Below, piece by piece: positions 43,132-46,891 of a stretch of DNA of 46,891 bases. The position numbers were made by a program, and so were the translations under genes. The stretch is from Mycobacterium sp. PO1 (GTDB lineage Bacteria; Actinomycetota; Actinomycetes; Mycobacteriales; Mycobacteriaceae). Numbering within the stretch: position 1 is the first letter of the stretch; every line of letters begins with the position of its first letter. The stretch is taken from assembly GCF_017312405.1 (NCBI RefSeq), contig NZ_BLTG01000032.1, positions 1 to 46,891 of the forward strand, read 5' to 3'. The notes beneath the pieces were generated by a model. The model was given only the letters and a program-made list of their open reading frames with translations, did no database searches and was not told the DNA's origin.

Positions 43132-44595
43132 ATGGACGACGACGGTCTGGCTCCCGGGTGGTGGACACTGATCTTGGTTGCGGTGCTCGCCGGCGCCATC
43201 TGGTTGACATATGCGCTGTTCACCGGGTCGCTGCGGTCCACAACTCCGGTCACCCTGACCTCCGACCGGGCAGGTCTGGTGATGGAGAAGAACGCCGATG
43301 TCAAGCTGCGTGGCGTGCCGGTCGGGCGGGTCGCCGACATCGGGGTCACGGGTGAATCGAGTTCGCCGGTGGCGCTGCGCCTGGAGATCGACGACGATCA
43401 ATTGCAGTACATCCCCGCCAATGTCGAGGCGCAGATCCGCGCCACCACGGTGTTCGGGGCCAAGTTCGTCGACCTGGTGATGCCCGGCGATCCGAGCAGC
43501 CAACGCCTCGAAGCCGGACAGGTGCTGCAGTCACGCAACGTGACCACCGAGGTCAACACCGTCTTCGAGAACCTCGTCGAGGTGCTCGACCAGGTCGACG
43601 TGGCCAAGCTCAACAGCACTCTGTCGGCGCTGTCCGACGGCGTTCGCGGCCAGGGTGAACGGATCGGCGAGGCCACCACAGCGGCCAACCAGGTTCTGCT
43701 GGAGCTCAATCCGCGTAACGAGACCATCCGGGCCGACCTGCAGGCGCTCACCTCGTTCAACCGGACGTTCAGTGCTGCGGCGCAGAACATCCTGTCCACC
43801 TTGGATGCGGCGAGTACGACCAGCGCCACGGTGGTCAGCAAGTCCGACCAGCTCGATGCGCTGCTGCTCTCGACGCTCGGACTGTCCAACAGCGGTATCA
43901 ACCTGTTGGCGCCCAACCAGGCCAACCTGGTCAAGGCGATCAACGTGCTGGAGCCCACGACCGAGCTGCTCTACAAGTACAACCCCGAATACACCTGCCT
44001 GCTGGTCGGCGCCAAGCACCTGCTCGACAACGGCGGTTACGAATCGCCCGGCGGAAACGGCCGCAGCATCGTGTTCGACACCGGCCTGTCGTTCGGCGAC
44101 GACCCGTACCGCTACCCCAACCACCTGCCGATCATCGGCGCCAAGGGTGGTCCCGGCGGCAAGCCGGGCTGCGGCTCACTGCCCGTGGTGGCCGACAACT
44201 GGCCGGTCCGCCAGCTGGTGACCCACACCGGGTTCGGCAGTGGTCTGGACTGGCGCCCCAACCCGGGCATCGCGTTCCCGACCTACGCCAACTACCTGCC
44301 GGTGACCCGCGCGGTGCCGGAGCCGCCGAGCATCCGGAATCTGTTCGGCGGTCCGGCGATCGGGCCGGTCCCGTATCCGGGCGCCCCCGCGTACGGTGCG
44401 CAGTTGTACGCGCCCGACGGCACCCCGCTGTGGCCCGGGCTGCCGCCGGCGCCGCCGCCGGGCGCGCCGCGCGACCCGGGACCGCGACCCGGCACGGAGC
44501 CGTTCATCGTCGAACATCCGATGCAGTTGCAGCCCACCGCGGTGCCGTATCCGTATGTGCCGCCGCCGGTGCCGGCGGCACCCGGCCCGCCCTGA
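43132..44595 (+). CDS. Mce family protein A
   Basis: 487-residue Mce/MlaD-type lipid-shuttle subunit. An N-terminal signal-anchor (WWTLILVAVLAGAIWLTYALF) is followed by the Mce domain (about 40-115, RAGLVMEKNADVKLRGVPVGRV), then a long helical region (about 140-290) that builds the tube across the periplasm. The C-terminal 80 residues are very Pro- and Tyr-rich (for example PPAPPPGAP, VPYPYVPPPVPA), which is common in actinobacterial MceA. The start is 3 nt after the yrbEB stop. Confidence 0.92.
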   Translation: MDDDGLAPGWWTLILVAVLAGAIWLTYALFTGSLRSTTPVTLTSDRAGLVMEKNADVKLRGVPVGRVADIGVTGESSSPVALRLEIDDDQLQYIPANVEAQIRATTVFGAKFVDLVMPGDPSSQRLEAGQVLQSRNVTTEVNTVFENLVEVLDQVDVAKLNSTLSALSDGVRGQGERIGEATTAANQVLLELNPRNETIRADLQALTSFNRTFSAAAQNILSTLDAASTTSATVVSKSDQLDALLLSTLGLSNSGINLLAPNQANLVKAINVLEPTTELLYKYNPEYTCLLVGAKHLLDNGGYESPGGNGRSIVFDTGLSFGDDPYRYPNHLPIIGAKGGPGGKPGCGSLPVVADNWPVRQLVTHTGFGSGLDWRPNPGIAFPTYANYLPVTRAVPEPPSIRNLFGGPAIGPVPYPGAPAYGAQLYAPDGTPLWPGLPPAPPPGAPRDPGPRPGTEPFIVEHPMQLQPTAVPYPYVPPPVPAAPGPP

Positions 44596-44624
44596 ACCGT
44601 CCCACCGACCGAGAGAGGTAACCG

Positions 44625-45656
44625 ATGACAGCCAACATCCGACGCGACGCAGTGCGTCTCGGTGTGTTCCTGGCTGTCTGCCTGCTCGGTGTGTTCGGGC
44701 TCTACGCGGTGTTCGGCCAGCTACGTTTCGGTGAGGAGCGCACGAGCTATCGCGCCGAGTTCGTCAACGTGACCGGTTTGGAGACAAACGATTTCGTGCG
44801 TATCGCCGGCGTCGAGGTGGGCAAGATCAAGAACGTCGAAATCCAGCCCGACACGACGGCGCTGGTCGAGTTCGACGCCGACCGCTCCGTGGTGCTCACC
44901 GAGGGCAGCCGGGCGGTCATCCGCTACGACGATCTGATCGGTGGTCGCTACCTGGCGCTGGAAGAGGGCGTGGGCGGCACCGAGCGGTTGGCCGGGGGCG
45001 AGACGATCCCGCTGGCCCGCACCTCGCCGGCGCTGGACCTCGACGCGCTGATCGGCGGGTTCCGGCCGCTGTTCCAGGCCCTGGACCCCGACCAGGTCAA
45101 TGCGCTGTCCGGGCAGTTGATCTCGGCGCTGCAGGGGCAGGGCGGCACGATCAACTCGTTCCTGGCCCAGACCGCGGCGTTGACCAGCACGCTGGCCGAC
45201 CGCGACCAGCTGATCGGCGACGTCATCGTCAACCTGAACACGGTGCTCGGTTCGCTCGGCGACCAGAGCGAGCAGTTCGGCAAGGCGGTGACGGCCCTGT
45301 CGGAGTTGGTCGAAGGCCTCGAGGCCCGCGGGACCGAGATCGCCAACGGTCTGGCCTACACCAACGCGGCTGCCAGCACCATTGCCGACCTGCTCGCCGA
45401 AGCCCGCCCGCCGCTGAAGAAGACGATCGACGAGACCGACCGGACCGCCGGGATCGTGGTCGCCGACAACGAGTACTTCGACAATCTGCTCAACACGCTG
45501 CCCGATGCCTACCAGGTGCTGGCGCGCCAAGGCATCTACGGTGACTTCTTCAGCTTCTACCTCTGCGATCTCGTGCTCAAGCTGAACGGCAAGGGCGGCC
45601 AGCCGGTCTACGTGAAGGTCGCCGGGCAGTCCTCGGGGAGGTGCGCGCCACGATGA
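44625..45656 (+). CDS. Mce family protein B
   Basis: 343-residue Mce subunit with an N-terminal membrane anchor (RLGVFLAVCLLGVFGLYAVFG), an Mce domain with NVTGLETNDFVRIAGVEVGKI, and a helical region ending near residue 300. AGAGAGGTAAC before ATG 44625 provides the ribosome binding site. Two cysteines occur in the last 35 residues. It overlaps mceC by 4 nt (ATGA). Confidence 0.92.
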   Translation: MTANIRRDAVRLGVFLAVCLLGVFGLYAVFGQLRFGEERTSYRAEFVNVTGLETNDFVRIAGVEVGKIKNVEIQPDTTALVEFDADRSVVLTEGSRAVIRYDDLIGGRYLALEEGVGGTERLAGGETIPLARTSPALDLDALIGGFRPLFQALDPDQVNALSGQLISALQGQGGTINSFLAQTAALTSTLADRDQLIGDVIVNLNTVLGSLGDQSEQFGKAVTALSELVEGLEARGTEIANGLAYTNAAASTIADLLAEARPPLKKTIDETDRTAGIVVADNEYFDNLLNTLPDAYQVLARQGIYGDFFSFYLCDLVLKLNGKGGQPVYVKVAGQSSGRCAPR

Positions 45657-46891
45657 AGCCCTTCGCTGAACGCAACCAGCTGCTCATCGGCGGCATCGGC
45701 CTCGGCCTCACCGCCGCGATCGTGCTGGGCTCCCTGAACTACGAGCGGTTGCCCTTCGTCGACACCGGCCGGGAGTACACCGCGTACTTCGCCGAAGCCG
45801 GCGGACTGAACACCGATGCAGCGGTTCAGGTCTCGGGCTTCCGGGTGGGCCAGGTCAGATCCATCGAACTCGACGGCCCGCGCGTGCTGGTCACCTTCAC
45901 CGTCGACAGCGACATCCGCCTCGGTGAACGCACCGAGGCCGCGATCAAGACCAAAGGCCTGCTGGGCACCAAGATCCTCGAGGTGGTCGCACGCGGGGAC
46001 GGGCAACAGGACGGGACGATCCCACTGGACCGCACGCGGTCGCCGTACCAGCTGCCCGACGCGCTGGGCGAATTGGCCACCACGATCAGCGGTTTGAACA
46101 CCGACCAGCTCTCCGAGTCGCTGCGGGTGCTGTCGGCGACGTTTGCCGACACTCCTCCCCAGCTGCGGATCGCGGTGGAAGGTGTCGCGCGGTTCTCCGA
46201 CACCCTCAACAAGCGCGACGAGCAGTTGCGCAGCCTGCTGGACAACGCCGACGAGGCCACCACGGTGCTGGCCGAACGCAGCGATCAGGTGGTCAGCCTG
46301 GTCGCCAACACCAACGCCTTGCTGGCCGAGCTGCAGACCCAGAGTGCGGCCGTCGATGAGATCTCGGCGAACATCTCGGCGCTGAGCGCCCAACTGCAAG
46401 GCTTCATCGGCGAGAACCGCGCGACCCTGCGGCCCGCGCTGGACAAGCTCAACGGCGTGCTGACGATTCTGGACAACCGTAAAGAGCGGCTGCAGAAGTC
46501 GCTGAGCCTGCTGAACTCGTACTCGATGTCACTGGGCGAGTCGGTGTCGGCGGGACCGTTCTTCAAGACCTACGTCGCCAACCTGCTGCCGGGGCAGTTC
46601 CTGCAGCCGTTCATCGACGTGGCGTTCTCGGATCTGGGGCTGGACCCCAACGTGCTGTTGCCCTCGGAGCGCAGCGACCCACAGGTGGGCCAGCCGGGCA
46701 CACCGGCGATGCCGGTGCCGTACCCGCGCACCGGCCAGGGCGGCGACCCGCATCTGACGTTGCCGGACGCCATCACCGGCAATCCGGGCGATCAGGGGTG
46801 CGGCCCGCCCGGTCTGCCGCTGCCCGGCCCGACGGGCTGCTACCCCTACCGTGAGCCCGAGCCGGCACCCCCGCCGGGCGGACCCCCGCCC
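45653..46891 (+). CDS. Mce family protein C, cut by window end
   Basis: The first 413 codons of an Mce subunit, open to the last base of the window. The N-terminal anchor is LLIGGIGLGLTAAIVLGS, the Mce domain contains EAGGLNTDAAVQVSGFRVGQV, and the helical region follows. A Pro-rich tail begins near residue 340, with cysteines in QGCGPPG and TGCYPYRE. ATG 45653 overlaps the mceB stop. The next mce genes (D-F) are expected downstream. Confidence 0.9.
   Translation, partial: MKPFAERNQLLIGGIGLGLTAAIVLGSLNYERLPFVDTGREYTAYFAEAGGLNTDAAVQVSGFRVGQVRSIELDGPRVLVTFTVDSDIRLGERTEAAIKTKGLLGTKILEVVARGDGQQDGTIPLDRTRSPYQLPDALGELATTISGLNTDQLSESLRVLSATFADTPPQLRIAVEGVARFSDTLNKRDEQLRSLLDNADEATTVLAERSDQVVSLVANTNALLAELQTQSAAVDEISANISALSAQLQGFIGENRATLRPALDKLNGVLTILDNRKERLQKSLSLLNSYSMSLGESVSAGPFFKTYVANLLPGQFLQPFIDVAFSDLGLDPNVLLPSERSDPQVGQPGTPAMPVPYPRTGQGGDPHLTLPDAITGNPGDQGCGPPGLPLPGPTGCYPYREPEPAPPPGGPPP

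Noticed and set aside
41510..46891. Assignment of the operon to mce4, the cholesterol importer
   Set aside because: The MceA sequence does not clearly resemble Mce4A, no KstR site was found upstream, and mce4 neighbours are absent.

Overview
The window is high-GC actinobacterial DNA whose gene order and protein sequences fit a non-tuberculous, probably environmental Mycobacterium/Mycolicibacterium. The backbone follows the M. tuberculosis order from memory: glyA - desA2 - phoAT/phoH2 - NodB deacetylase - small membrane protein - fum - glpX - DUF4245 - AI-2E-type permease - [insertion] - 3-beta-hydroxysteroid dehydrogenase - xseB - xseA - lipid-droplet-type protein - ispH - DUF6542 - ychF (Rv1093 to Rv1112 region). 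Many genes look leaderless, with a TANNNT -10 box 6-8 nt before the start codon. No rRNA, tRNA, CRISPR or insertion sequence was seen.

Regions. (1) 1-12.0 kb: one-carbon, lipid and central-carbon housekeeping genes, plus an Nramp-fold transporter lacking the usual metal-binding motifs and a 17-bp tandem repeat array upstream of it. (2) 12.0-23.9 kb: an accessory block between the permease and 3-beta-HSD genes. It has two short-chain dehydrogenases, an SRPBCC protein, a formylglycine-generating enzyme (FGE), a HAD phosphatase, three sulfatases of two kinds, and 3-beta-HSD. Sites matching the KstR consensus TNNAACNNGTTNNA lie before the SDR operon and before 3-beta-HSD, and a different perfect palindrome lies between the divergent sulfatase genes. 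This is the best candidate for an undescribed system: desulfation and oxidation of steroid sulfates, with the FGE activating the sulfatases. That function is inference. (3) 23.9-31.2 kb: xseBA, lipid-droplet protein, ispH, a PbpLipo-like transpeptidase, DUF6542 protein and YchF. (4) 31.3-41.2 kb: accessory genes, including two VOC proteins, small membrane proteins, a YiiX-like permuted-papain protein, a class III nucleotide cyclase with an altered catalytic position, a lipocalin-like protein, and an alpha/beta hydrolase co-transcribed with a 985-residue kinase/PLP-enzyme fusion resembling hydroxylysine kinase plus phosphohydroxylysine phospho-lyase. A TetR gene is divergent from that operon. 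(5) 41.5 kb to the end: the start of an mce lipid-import operon (yrbEA, yrbEB, mceA, mceB and an mceC cut off by the window end), with a second TetR gene divergent from it.

All family assignments come from reading the sequence; no database search was run.
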